This document shows, piece after piece, positions 35,402 through 43,499 of a DNA stretch of 64,000 nucleotides. The notes under the pieces are model-generated. The model was not told where the DNA came from. It ran no database searches and worked only from the letters and a program-made list of their open reading frames with translations. Position numbers and translations under genes: made by a program. This DNA comes from Lamellibrachia columna (Eukaryota; Annelida; Polychaeta; Sabellida; Siboglinidae), in assembly GCA_963662155.1 (NCBI GenBank), contig OY759262.1, forward strand, positions 51,263,285-51,327,284. The letters run 5' to 3'. Numbering within the stretch: the stretch's first letter is position 1; each line of letters begins with the position of its first letter.

Positions 35402-36028
35402 ATGGACGCGCGATGGAAACACCCCTTCACGTGCATCATCGCAGGACCGACGGGATGCGGCAAGAGTACTTTCGTGACGCGTATGTTGCGTCACGCCACT
35501 GCAATGATCGAGCCACCACCCGAACAAATAACGTGGTGTTACGGAGAATGGCAAGAGGCTTACGCAACGATGGATTTGAGTCACGTGCGATTCGAGGAAG
35601 GGTTACCGACGGCGGCCATGTTCGATCCGACAACTAGGAACCTCATCGTCATAGACGATCTCATGGCAGAAACGGACGAACGGGTCACGACCTTGTTCAC
35701 TAAAAAAAGCCACCACAGGAACACGTCCGTGCTGTATCTCGTGCAGAACCTGTTCCCTAAAAACAAAGAGAGTCGCACCATCAGTCTGAATTCGCAGTAC
35801 ATGGTGGTGTTCAAGAATCCACGTGACGCGTCACAGATGACGACCTTGGCTCGACAGATGTATCCGGGACGCGGTAAGTTCGTGCAAGAGGCGTTTAAAG
35901 ACGCCACAGCGATACCGTACGGGTATCTATTGGTCGATCTCAAACAGGACACGCCCGAGGACATGCGTCTGCGCACGGCCATCTTTCCAGACGACGACGT
36001 GCAGTACGTGTACTTACCGAAGGTATAA
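35402..36028 (+). CDS. FtsK/HerA-type genome-packaging ATPase
   Basis: 208 residues starting 38 nt after the polymerase stop. Walker A is GPTGCGKST (residues 15-23) and the Walker B strand is NLIVIDDLMAE (about residues 80-90). A Gln-containing sensor-like strand follows (YLVQNLF). This matches the small A32-like ATPases of Polintons, adintoviruses and virophages, which pump DNA into capsids. The gene ends in TATAA, where the stop codon forms part of a TATA box for the next gene. Confidence 0.93.
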   Translation: MDARWKHPFTCIIAGPTGCGKSTFVTRMLRHATAMIEPPPEQITWCYGEWQEAYATMDLSHVRFEEGLPTAAMFDPTTRNLIVIDDLMAETDERVTTLFTKKSHHRNTSVLYLVQNLFPKNKESRTISLNSQYMVVFKNPRDASQMTTLARQMYPGRGKFVQEAFKDATAIPYGYLLVDLKQDTPEDMRLRTAIFPDDDVQYVYLPKV

Positions 36029-36030
36029 AA
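36024..36030 (+). promoter_or_regulatory. TATA box overlapping ATPase stop codon
   Basis: GGTATAAAAC; the TAA at 36026-36028 is the ATPase stop. The next ATG is at 36066, so a start site near 36055 would give a very short leader. Confidence 0.6.
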
Positions 36031-36065
36031 CGATCGAGTGTGTGGATAGTCTCTTCATTCGCACC

Positions 36066-36434
36066 ATGTCTGCGCTCGTGAAGAGACACATTTTGTGTAT
36101 CCAGGCTCTGGCCAGAGTCAAGAACAACAACATAAAAAAGGCCATCATCGCCAACGCAGACGCCAAGTTGCTGTGTGCACTAGCCGAGTGCGCTTACAAC
36201 ATACTAGTGAAGAACATTCCATTGACCTCTTTACAGAGGCGTCGATTGGGCAAATACAGGACGAAGTTACGCGAGTTGGCTCGAAGAAACACGACCGCAG
36301 CCCGGAGAAAACGCCTCTTGTTACCCCAGATCGGCGAAGGTCAGAGCGGAGGTTTCCTATCGGCCTTCCTAGCTCCGTTGGCGGGTTCGGTCTTGCTGCC
36401 CTTGCTTCGTCAGGTGTTCTTCCCCAAGAATTAG
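36066..36434 (+). CDS. Small conserved Polinton protein, hydrophobic tail
   Basis: 122 residues from the ATG at 36066; the frame is open 24 nt further but without another ATG. A helical N-terminal part has many Ala, Leu and Cys residues (CALAECAYNIL). A basic middle follows (RRRLGKYRTKLRELARR, ARRKR). The C-terminal segment of about 25 residues starts GGFLSAFLAPL and is hydrophobic or amphipathic. Genes with this layout are frequent neighbours of the ATPase in metazoan Polintons. The tail recalls membrane-active virion peptides, but this is an inference. Four nt separate it from the next gene. Confidence 0.7.
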   Translation: MSALVKRHILCIQALARVKNNNIKKAIIANADAKLLCALAECAYNILVKNIPLTSLQRRRLGKYRTKLRELARRNTTAARRKRLLLPQIGEGQSGGFLSAFLAPLAGSVLLPLLRQVFFPKN

Positions 36435-36438
36435 ACGC

Positions 36439-37164
36439 ATGGATCACGCGCGAAAGATGGCTTTGGTAGACCCTCGATTGTTGGATACACTTCGCTCGCA
36501 ACCTCATCCAACGGATACCGTAGGTAAAATAGTGCAAACCCTTGACGAGGAGATGAAGACCATCCTCGATAGAAAGGACCTCGACGATGGGATAAAGGTA
36601 ACGCTGTATAATCAGGTGTTGCAACGATACAACGGTCTGGTCGACAAACGCGTCAAGGAACCGATACGCACGATTTCGGTGAACGAATCGACGAAAGGTT
36701 CAAAGACGAAGGATGAGGAGAAGGATGAGGAGGATACTCCTATTAGAAGACTGGAGGCTACCGTCTTGGATACCGTTCCCAAGAGTCTGCAGGTCAAAGC
36801 CAGACGATTGATGGAACATCTCAAAAGAAACGTCGCGTGGAACGATCGTGGCGAACTCGTGCACAAGGGTGTTCCCATTGCGGGAAGTAACGCGGTGGAT
36901 CTCGTTCACGATCTGTTGCGTAAGAGAAAGACCGACGCACCGACGGGTTGGCAATCGCTCGCGAAACAACTCCGCACAGCCAACATACCCATGGAGTTGA
37001 TCGGTAACGCTGCCCGGAGAACCTACATACAAACGGACTCTCTCTCTCGACGGTCTGCAATTACCCCACGTGCTGTTGGTAGTGCACGAAAATCTCTACG
37101 TTGGACACCCCTCGCACGTTCGAAACACCCCACACCCACGCCACCTCGTTGGCTCGACTTATAA
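36439..37164 (+). CDS. Conserved Polinton protein of unknown function
   Basis: 241 residues, ATG at 36439. The N-terminal helix (TLDEEMKTILDRKDL, YNQVLQRY) is followed by a Lys/Glu-rich linker (about residues 85-100). A second block resembles a conserved module seen next to Polinton capsid genes: VPKSLQVKARRLMEHL, WNDRGELVHKGVPIAGSN, DLVHDLLRKRK and GWQSLAKQLRTANIPMELIG. A basic, Ser/Arg/Pro-rich tail follows. No enzyme motif is visible. Its position between ATPase and integrase, and its basic tail, suggest a virion or core role, which is inference. The stop codon lies inside TTATAAGG. Confidence 0.75.
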   Translation: MDHARKMALVDPRLLDTLRSQPHPTDTVGKIVQTLDEEMKTILDRKDLDDGIKVTLYNQVLQRYNGLVDKRVKEPIRTISVNESTKGSKTKDEEKDEEDTPIRRLEATVLDTVPKSLQVKARRLMEHLKRNVAWNDRGELVHKGVPIAGSNAVDLVHDLLRKRKTDAPTGWQSLAKQLRTANIPMELIGNAARRTYIQTDSLSRRSAITPRAVGSARKSLRWTPLARSKHPTPTPPRWLDL

Positions 37165-37462
37165 GGAGACTGCGTCGTAGTCGTAACCCACTCATGACGT
37201 TGGATTCGCAAGACACGCATCGTCACTTCGATATCGTTTAGTGAACTTACCTTGTTCGGTGACATTGCAGTCGGAATTCTTATACAACAGGTGTTATTTG
37301 GACTATGATTTCGTTACCAGACTGTTGTTCGTTCATCACCGTTGTGGGAGCAATAACGTGCGTTCTGCTATACGTCAGTGCACTCCTCGTCATTCGTCAG
37401 CACTCGAGAACCGTCAACGTCACCGACATCGTCGTCAACGCGTCGGATCTTCTGTTTTAACG

Positions 37463-38512
37463 ATGACGAAGACACTGAAGAAGGTCTATTTCGATCCGAG
37501 TCGGGTAGGTAGTTACGGAGGAGTCGACGCCTTGCGACGCGTCACGCATGCACCTCGGAAAGTAGTCGCGCGGTGGTTGTCGGAACAGGATGCCTACAGC
37601 TTACACAAACCAGCGAGACGACGTTTCAAGAGACGACGCGTTATCGTGGGTGGTATGAATCAACAGTGGCAGGCCGATCTCGTCGATCTGAAGACGTTGA
37701 AAAACGACAACGACGGTATGACCTTTCTCCTCACGACGATCGACGTCTTTTCGAAACGAGCCAAATGCATTCCTATACCTAACAAGTCCGCTGCGTCGTT
37801 GGTCGCCGCTCTGCGAATCGCATTCGCGGACGACCCTCCGCAGACGTTGCAGACGGATCGAGGAATGGAATTTCTGAATAAATCCGTTCAGACGCTCTTA
37901 CGAAAACGAGGCGTCCATCACTTCACCACGCACAACGCGGAGACGAAGGCGAGCATTGTGGAGCGTTTCAACAGGACGTTGAAGGAGCGCATGTGGCGCT
38001 ACTTCACGAAAGTTCAGTCGTGGCGTTACATCGACGTCCTTCCGGATCTGGTGCGAACGTACAACAACACCCGCCACCGCAGTCTCGATATGGCTCCGTC
38101 GCAGGTGACTGCAAAGAATCAAGAAACGGTGTGGCAACGTCTGTACGGACACGACGGTAAGGGTGTGCCTAAGTTACGTGTGTCGGATCGCGTGCGCATC
38201 AGCAAGTACAAAGGCACGTTCGAAAAGGGCTACGAGACGAACTGGAGCGAAGAGGCGTTCGCCGTACACGAAGTTCACCCCTCCGATCCACCCGTGTATC
38301 GTCTACGAGACGATCTCGGCGACGTGCTGGAAGGTACCTTCTACGAACTGGAGCTGCAAAAAGTGGTGATAGCGAGCGATAAAGAGTTCCGAGTGGAAGC
38401 GGTGTTGGAACGTCGTAAGATCGGCCCTCGAACGGAGGCATTGGTGAAATGGTTCGGATACCCGTCCAAATTCAACAGTTGGATCGACGCCAGGTCGCTC
38501 ACTTCACTATAA
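37463..38512 (+). CDS. Retroviral-type integrase with chromodomain
   Basis: 349 residues from the ATG at 37463. The open frame extends to 37241 but without a convincing start, leaving a leader of about 300 nt. The catalytic triad is visible: D72 (WQADLVDL), D132 (LQTDRGMEF) and E167 (IVERFNRTL), with 34 residues between the last two. A C-terminal chromodomain-like fold begins at about residue 308 (FRVEAVLERRK, VKWFGYPSKFNSWI). No complete HHCC zinc domain is seen at the N-terminus. The enzyme makes the 6-bp staggered insertion, and the chromodomain may direct target choice. The stop codon TAA lies in CTATAAAG. Confidence 0.95.
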   Translation: MTKTLKKVYFDPSRVGSYGGVDALRRVTHAPRKVVARWLSEQDAYSLHKPARRRFKRRRVIVGGMNQQWQADLVDLKTLKNDNDGMTFLLTTIDVFSKRAKCIPIPNKSAASLVAALRIAFADDPPQTLQTDRGMEFLNKSVQTLLRKRGVHHFTTHNAETKASIVERFNRTLKERMWRYFTKVQSWRYIDVLPDLVRTYNNTRHRSLDMAPSQVTAKNQETVWQRLYGHDGKGVPKLRVSDRVRISKYKGTFEKGYETNWSEEAFAVHEVHPSDPPVYRLRDDLGDVLEGTFYELELQKVVIASDKEFRVEAVLERRKIGPRTEALVKWFGYPSKFNSWIDARSLTSL

Positions 38513-38514
38513 AG
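38508..38514 (+). promoter_or_regulatory. TATA box overlapping integrase stop codon
   Basis: TATAAAG at 38508-38514 contains the integrase stop (38510-38512). The next ATG is at 38543, about 30 bp downstream. Confidence 0.5.
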
Positions 38515-38542
38515 ACTAAACGATGCAAGACGGATTGTCATT

Positions 38543-38842
38543 ATGGAGCAAGACACGACACCACACACTATCGTCGTAGAGGAGGAGGAGAAAGAGGAGG
38601 AGGAGGAGGAGGATTGCGTCGACGCGTCGAACGACAGCACTCCTTGGCATCTGTTCTGTATCAAGTGTCCCAAAGAGGAGATAGTGTTTCTGTGTCAGAT
38701 CGTCGTCTTGTACACGGTCATCGTGATAAGCATCTACAACCTGTCTGTCGGTCACGACGATTCTAATCTGTGGACGGCTCTGCTGAGCAGTTCGTTGGGC
38801 TATCTACTACCCAATCCCACGTTGAGACGCAATGACGACTGA
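38543..38842 (+). CDS. Small acidic membrane protein
   Basis: 99 residues. The N-terminal third is strongly acidic (two Glu runs, encoded by GAG repeats). One clear transmembrane helix lies at about residues 46-66 (IVFLCQIVVLYTVIVISIY), and a second weak hydrophobic segment is LWTALLSSSLGYLLP. A Cys pair CIKC precedes the helix. Similar small proteins ending in LLPNPTL sit before the penton gene in other Polintons. Function unknown; a virion-membrane or host-membrane role is possible. It overlaps the next gene by 11 nt. Confidence 0.75.
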   Translation: MEQDTTPHTIVVEEEEKEEEEEEDCVDASNDSTPWHLFCIKCPKEEIVFLCQIVVLYTVIVISIYNLSVGHDDSNLWTALLSSSLGYLLPNPTLRRNDD

Positions 38843-39665
38843 TTTCTACATGACGCTACCTAGCAACGCTTCTATGAAGATGCACCCCGACAACACCTTG
38901 ACCCATTACGTCACGGAGTTGCCTCACTGTGTCGATCTGGTCGGCGAGTGGGAGTGCGGATTGACAGAGATGCAGTATTCACACACTTGGTACAACGTCA
39001 CGGAGGATGATGTCTGGTTATTCCTCGAAGAGGTCGATACTCCCGACATAAATCAACGCTCGAGATTGTCGTGTGGATATTACGACGATCCGTTGACATT
39101 GTTGTACCACGTCAACAACGCACTGTACAGTCTGAGAACGGAGAAGACACGAGCTCAAATGAGCTATAGTTCCGTCACTCAAAAAATGACGTTACACATG
39201 ACGGAGAACACCATTTTCACCATACCATACCACAGTTCGACTACTTCCATGTTAGGATTCCACAAGATCGTAGCCAGTGGAACGAAAATGGATGCTACGT
39301 CCACGTCGTCGCTCGACTCCGTCTCTCGAACTTCCGACTCCTCGTATCCTTTCCACTTCGAAGCCCCCGACGTGATGGACCTGACGCAGGGATTCAACAC
39401 CCTATACGTATACACGGACGTCGTGGAGTCTTGTATAGTGGGTGACACTCTCGCACCGCTGTTGCGATCCATTCCGATTAGCGGACGTCACGGTGACAGG
39501 GTGTCCGAACGTTTCACTAACGTTCACTACATACCTCTGTTACGCTCGAACTTCCACTCGATCGAAGTGGATATAAGAGACGACATGGGTCGACGCGTAC
39601 CATTCGAATACGGCCGAGTGACGGTGACGCTTCATTTTCGTCGACGTAAGACAGGACTGTTCTAA
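38832..39665 (+). CDS. Minor capsid (penton-like) protein
   Basis: 277 residues. The N-terminus (DFYMTLPSNASMKMHPDNTL, then THYVTELP, GEWECGL-EMQYSHTW) has the pattern of Polinton/adintovirus penton proteins, which form a single jelly-roll pentamer at capsid vertices. The rest is beta-rich and without signal peptide or membrane segment. It lies between the small membrane protein and the pX-like gene, upstream of the major capsid gene. Its TAA overlaps the next ATG (TAATG at 39663-39667), suggesting coupled expression or very tight packing. Confidence 0.88.
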   Translation: MTTDFYMTLPSNASMKMHPDNTLTHYVTELPHCVDLVGEWECGLTEMQYSHTWYNVTEDDVWLFLEEVDTPDINQRSRLSCGYYDDPLTLLYHVNNALYSLRTEKTRAQMSYSSVTQKMTLHMTENTIFTIPYHSSTTSMLGFHKIVASGTKMDATSTSSLDSVSRTSDSSYPFHFEAPDVMDLTQGFNTLYVYTDVVESCIVGDTLAPLLRSIPISGRHGDRVSERFTNVHYIPLLRSNFHSIEVDIRDDMGRRVPFEYGRVTVTLHFRRRKTGLF

Positions 39666-40060
39666 TGAACTACAACGATTATTACGTGCGTCAGGCTGGC
39701 GGTGCGCTACCCTACTTCGCCGGTGCGCAATACCAACGAGGTCACGGACTGGGCAGTCTGTTCGGTGGTCTGTTGCGCAGCGTCATGCCACTCCTCAAGA
39801 GAGGTGCTGTGGCTTTGGGTAAGGGTGCGTTGAAGACCGGCGTTCGTATAGCCGGCGATGTCTTATCGGGTCAGAACATAAAAACGGCCGCCAAGCGACG
39901 CGTCACCGATGCCGTGTTGACGGGACTTCGACCTACCCCGGGTAAACGTGTAAAGCGACCGACTGCGAAGGCGAGAATCACTGCGGTAAAGCGTCGACGC
40001 AAGAAACAGACGTCCAAGAAACGAGAGATGGACATATTCGACAATGATGCTCGTGTATAA
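39665..40060 (+). CDS. Basic pX/pVI-like virion protein
   Basis: 131 residues. After a Tyr-rich start comes FAGAQYQRGHGLGSLFGGLL, then an amphipathic Gly/Ala/Lys helix region (LLKRGAVALGKGALKTG) and a very basic C-terminus (RVKRP, AVKRRRKKQTSKKRE). This layout matches adenovirus-pX-like core proteins of adintoviruses, which bind DNA or membranes. LFGG followed by L fits the adenain-type cleavage pattern (hydrophobic-x-Gly-Gly), so the linked protease may process it, by inference. The stop lies in GTATAAG. Confidence 0.75.
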   Translation: MNYNDYYVRQAGGALPYFAGAQYQRGHGLGSLFGGLLRSVMPLLKRGAVALGKGALKTGVRIAGDVLSGQNIKTAAKRRVTDAVLTGLRPTPGKRVKRPTAKARITAVKRRRKKQTSKKREMDIFDNDARV

Positions 40061-40103
40061 GACCTACGAGAACACACCACAACAGCCTGACTTTAACTAA
40101 GGG

Positions 40104-40110
40104 TATAAAA
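40104..40110 (+). promoter_or_regulatory. TATA box of major capsid gene
   Basis: GGGTATAAAACAACC, about 80 bp upstream of the capsid ATG in the only sizeable untranslated gap (40061-40189) of the right half. A CAAGAAACGAGAGAT motif occurs on both sides of it (40015 and 40170). Confidence 0.65.
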
Positions 40111-40189
40111 CAACCATCCTCGAAGATGACAATCACTATAGTAAAGAGACGAAGCGAGAGACGGACGTTCAAGAAACGAGAGATCAACA

Positions 40190-41506
40190 ATGGCATTCGT
40201 ACATAGACAGTCGTGTGAGGGAGTCAAGAGCGAGCTGGATCTCTTTACCGTACCTCCCACTCAGAACTGCATCATCGCCAGTCACGTGGTGGAACATCAA
40301 CCCACGGCATCTCTGGACTCTGGAGGTCCGATAGAATTCTCCATCCCTGGTTCGGGCGATGATTACATAGATCTCGCCAACACGATGCTACACGTGCAGG
40401 TGAAGGTGACGCAACCCAACGGAGCCGATCTCGACGCTGCTGCACCCGTAGGACCGGTGAACAACTGGCTACATTCGCTGTTTAGTCAGGTCGACGTCTT
40501 CCTGAACGGCACGCTCGTGACCCAGTCGACCAACACTTACCCGTATAGAGCCTTCGTGGAAACGCTGTTGACTTACGGAGTCGGTGCCAAGTCGACGCAG
40601 CTGACGAATCAGCTGTGGTACAAGGACAAGGCTAGTCGCATGAGTGCCGTCGATCTGGCGGGTGGAGTCGATCCTAACCCCGGGTTCGTGACTCGACGAG
40701 AATACATATCAGGCAGTCGTGTGGTCGACATGATGGGTCGTCTCCACGTGGATATGTTTCTACAGGATAAATTCCTAATCAACGGAGTCGACGTCAAGAT
40801 ACGACTGGTGCGTAGTAAGCCGGCGTTTGCGTTGATGGCTGGAGGAGCAGCCCCCGATTACAAGATAACGATCACCAATGCAACCTTGTTCGTCAAGAAG
40901 GCCACCCTCAATCCAGCCGTGCAATTGGCTCACATCAAAGCGCTCGAGAAGAGTACGGTCAAGTATCCGTTACGACCCGTCAGTATGAAGGTGTACTCCA
41001 TTCCCGCGGGGGCTCGATCACACACGCACGAGAACCTGTTCCTCAACACGCTGCCAAAACGTCTCGTACTGTGCTGTATCGACAACGACGCCTACAACGG
41101 TGCGTACGATAAAAACCCATTTCACGCCAAGAACAACGCCATAGGCTTCCACTCGGTGTATGTGGACGGACGTCAGATACCTTCCAAACCCTTCCAGCCC
41201 AACTTCGAGGACAACCTCTTCGTCAGGTGCTACACGAGTCTGTTCACCTCGACCGGCAAGATCTGGCAGGACGAAGGGAACGGTCTGACTCGCGACGACT
41301 ACCGAGACGGTTACACCTTCTTCTGTTTCGATCTGACCCCCGACCAGTGCGACGGACCCTGCTTCAATCTGGTGCAAAAAGGCAACCTGCGCATCGAATT
41401 TCATTTCCGAGCTGCACTTCTGACCACCGTGAACGTCGTCGCCTACGCCGAATTCGAATCCGTGCTGGAAATCGACAAGAATCGCAACGTCATCTACGAC
41501 TACTGA
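40190..41506 (+). CDS. Major capsid protein, double jelly-roll
   Basis: 438 residues. The N-terminal half (ELDLFTVPPTQNCI, IEFSIPGSGDDYIDLANTML, NNWLHSLFSQVDVFLNGTLV, YPYRAFVETLLTYG) is the recognisable core of Polinton/adintovirus hexon-like capsid proteins. The C-terminal half, with a second beta-rich block, ends in LRIEFHFRAALLTTVNVVAYAEFES, split here by normal sequence context. These proteins form pseudo-hexameric trimers of double jelly rolls. The length is in the lower part of the usual range. No frame break is present. The protease ATG starts 2 nt after the stop codon. Confidence 0.95.
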   Translation: MAFVHRQSCEGVKSELDLFTVPPTQNCIIASHVVEHQPTASLDSGGPIEFSIPGSGDDYIDLANTMLHVQVKVTQPNGADLDAAAPVGPVNNWLHSLFSQVDVFLNGTLVTQSTNTYPYRAFVETLLTYGVGAKSTQLTNQLWYKDKASRMSAVDLAGGVDPNPGFVTRREYISGSRVVDMMGRLHVDMFLQDKFLINGVDVKIRLVRSKPAFALMAGGAAPDYKITITNATLFVKKATLNPAVQLAHIKALEKSTVKYPLRPVSMKVYSIPAGARSHTHENLFLNTLPKRLVLCCIDNDAYNGAYDKNPFHAKNNAIGFHSVYVDGRQIPSKPFQPNFEDNLFVRCYTSLFTSTGKIWQDEGNGLTRDDYRDGYTFFCFDLTPDQCDGPCFNLVQKGNLRIEFHFRAALLTTVNVVAYAEFESVLEIDKNRNVIYDY

Positions 41507-41507
41507 G

Positions 41508-41987
41508 ATGGACACCCTGCAGATCGCGCGTCTACTGGCGATGGATCCGAACACCGCGTCCATCTTTGGTGGTGTTGTACCCAAAGACGGACTGCCTAAA
41601 ACAATAGACGCTTTGCCGATCGCCTTCGTGTGCAACACCGACGACGGCGACGAACCGGGTGAACATTGGATAGCACTGTACCTATCCTCCGACGGACGCG
41701 GTGAATACTTCTGTTCGTACGGTCTACCGCCCCTTCACGCCGTGTTCAGCACCTTCTTGAACAAACACTGTTCCGAGTGGACTCATAATAGCAAGAGACT
41801 TCAGAGTCCACTGTCTAACGTTTGTGGACAATATTGTGTAACTTATATAATGTTTCGATGTAACGGCGCTCCTATGAGAACTTTCGTAAACGCATTCCGA
41901 ACTGATCTGGTCGCTAACGATTGTCGTGTGTTCGATTGGATTAACCTACTAAAAAAGGGTACACCATACTATCGCACGTCGTACTGA
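41508..41987 (+). CDS. Adenain-type cysteine protease (C5-like)
   Basis: 159 residues. H53 in GEHWIAL, Q98 in RLQSPLS and C105 in NVCGQYC occupy the positions of the catalytic His, oxyanion Gln and nucleophile Cys; the Q-to-C spacing is seven as in adenain. The acidic member of the triad is expected in the strand before Gly-Leu-Pro-Pro. There the sequence is EYFCSYGLPP, with Cys68 (codon TGT) where Asp or Glu is usual; E65 or D61 might substitute. The enzyme matures virion proteins. It is the last gene of the element, followed by a poly(A) signal. A decayed relative lies at 16757-17166. Confidence 0.92.
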   Translation: MDTLQIARLLAMDPNTASIFGGVVPKDGLPKTIDALPIAFVCNTDDGDEPGEHWIALYLSSDGRGEYFCSYGLPPLHAVFSTFLNKHCSEWTHNSKRLQSPLSNVCGQYCVTYIMFRCNGAPMRTFVNAFRTDLVANDCRVFDWINLLKKGTPYYRTSY

Positions 41988-42079
41988 ACCTCTGGCGAGG
42001 TGGAGACACCCGTTGTATTCATTTGAACACGCTTGTACTGTTATCGTTACGATTGTATCACTACCGCTTTGTTTTATTC

Positions 42080-42085
42080 AATAAA
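42080..42085 (+). terminator. Poly(A) signal after protease gene
   Basis: AATAAA in TTCAATAAAATACGTGTGC, about 95 nt after the protease stop. The same context is conserved in the Polinton relic at about 17347, supporting function as the shared late transcript end. Confidence 0.7.
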
Positions 42086-42294
42086 ATACGTGTGCACCGT
42101 ACGCTTTTGTTCGTCTCCTTACTAGGTCAAAAACATGAGTCCGTTAGGTGTCCCCGCCCGTCAGTCCACCAACCCGCCCGTCATTCAGTCGCAGTCGCTA
42201 GAGAGCGCACCCTGTTACCTGAAAAAATCTCCCCATTCGCCATTCAGTCGCAGTCGCTAAAGAGCGCACGTGTTATCCAGGCACGCGTACCGAA

Positions 42295-42431
42295 CGTGCG
42301 TCAATCGCTAGGGGGATTGCACGCGTGTGGTATGCATCAATCACTAGATGGAGCTATGTACATCCGGCTGCGCGCGCAACCGCAACCGGATGGTGATAAA
42401 AGTGAGGATTGAAAAGCTAAAAGGTACTACT
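42295..42431 (-). repeat. Polinton right terminal inverted repeat
   Basis: 137 bp, ending GCTAAAAGGTACTACT, followed directly by the CGCGTC duplication. The inner side carries CAGTCGCAGTCGCTA repeats (about 42185-42260) that differ from the left subterminal repeats. Confidence 0.96.
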
Positions 42432-42671
42432 CGCGTCACCTTTGACCCGTTGCGCGTGCGCAGTGCAATGGAATGTGTCGGGAATCCCTGGGGAATCCCT
42501 TCTACGTCCGGACTAGCGAGCCTAGTCTATAGACTAACTAGTCTGAGACTATCGATGCGCTACGCCCGGTTCATGCATCGCGACTAAATGTATCGCTAGT
42601 CTATAGCTTAGTTAGTCCGGACGTAGGGCTTAGTCTGAGACTACGGTACGCCCGGTCCATGCATACGGCCC
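42432..42671. repeat. Harbinger right end with nested palindromes
   Basis: This 240-bp remainder of Harbinger right of the Polinton contains inverted copies of CTACGTCCGGACTA (about 42502 and 42612). It also contains CTAGTCTATAGACTA (about 42525), a repeated TAGTCTGAGACTA (about 42539 and 42629), and two copies of CGCCCGGT(T/C)CATGCAT, the second being the terminal repeat. Such clusters are candidates for transposase/Myb-partner binding sites. Confidence 0.75.
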
Positions 42672-42674
42672 CTG

Positions 42675-43230
42675 GTCTCTAGTGTTGTCAAACCACATTG
42701 TAATAAGCGACTTTCGTAACTAAGGTCTCTCAATTCTGGAAGCATTTTGGTTGCTCTTCGTTGTATTCTTTCTAGCTTATATATGTCCTTTTTGCGATAA
42801 GGCCTCCATGCTTGAATACAATATTCCAAATGTGGTCTAACTATTGCTTTGTACAGGGGTACAATTAGCTGTTTCTCCTTATACATGATAGTTCTCCTAC
42901 TTAGCCCTAGAATTTGATTTTCTTTTGAAGCAGCATTCCCACATTGCTCTGACACTTTCATGTCATCACTAAATGTTACTCCTTCTTGTGTGGTTCTACC
43001 TAGTACAGCATCCCCCATTTTATATTATTCGTCCATGTTTCCGTGTCCTATGTGTATACATTTGCACTTCCCAAAATGTAATAACATTTGCCATTTTTCT
43101 GACCATTTAACTAATTTATCTAGATCATCCTGTAAACTTTGTTTATCTGTATCATTTGTAACCTTTCTGAATATTTTTGTGTCATCTGCAAATTTGAGTA
43201 CTTTGCTAGATATGTCATCTTCTAAATCAT
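42675..43230 (-). pseudogene. LINE reverse transcriptase, 5' half (split)
   Basis: Minus-strand frame with the RT catalytic block KFADDTKIF (FADD box, about 43190), then [10 protein letters not shown], the [11 protein letters not shown] region, VPLYKAIVRPHLEYCIQAW and LERIQRRATKM. It ends LTTLET exactly where Harbinger inserted. The frame continues at 20499. This layout is typical of CR1/L2-like LINEs. It is truncated on its 5' side by the AT microsatellite. Confidence 0.88.
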
Positions 43231-43231
43231 T

Positions 43232-43492
<261 letters not shown>

Positions 43493-43499
43493 ATTGCAA

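Larger units (their letters stand above)
25431..42431 (+). mobile_element. Complete Maverick/Polinton (adintovirus-like)
   Basis: The element is 17,001 bp with 137-bp terminal inverted repeats that begin AG and end CT, flanked by identical 6-bp target duplications CGCGTC (25425-25430 and 42432-42437). Six-bp duplications and AG...CT ends are the hallmark of Polintons. All family hallmark genes are open: family B polymerase, packaging ATPase, integrase, penton, major capsid and protease. Gene order from the ATPase to the protease is collinear on the plus strand. One spliced gene is on the minus strand at the left end. Near-identical TIRs and uninterrupted genes indicate recent integration. It lies inside the Harbinger element. 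Confidence 0.97.
20503..42671. mobile_element. PIF/Harbinger transposon, interrupted by Polinton
   Basis: The ends are perfect 21-bp inverted repeats GGGCCGTATGCATGGACCGGG (20503-20523 and 42651-42671), flanked by a 3-bp duplication CTG (20500-20502 and 42672-42674). Two genes typical of this superfamily lie inside: a HARBI1-type transposase (plus strand) and a Myb/SANT-like DNA-binding partner (minus strand), in convergent orientation. Without the nested Polinton the element would be about 5.2 kb. The target is a LINE reading frame. The site reads CTCCTGGTCTCT, close to the CACCWGGTCTTT core known for zebrafish Harbinger3. Confidence 0.93.

Noticed and set aside
37241..37462. Upstream extension of the integrase frame
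   Set aside because: No ATG and no integrase-like residues; the ATG at 37463 begins typical sequence.
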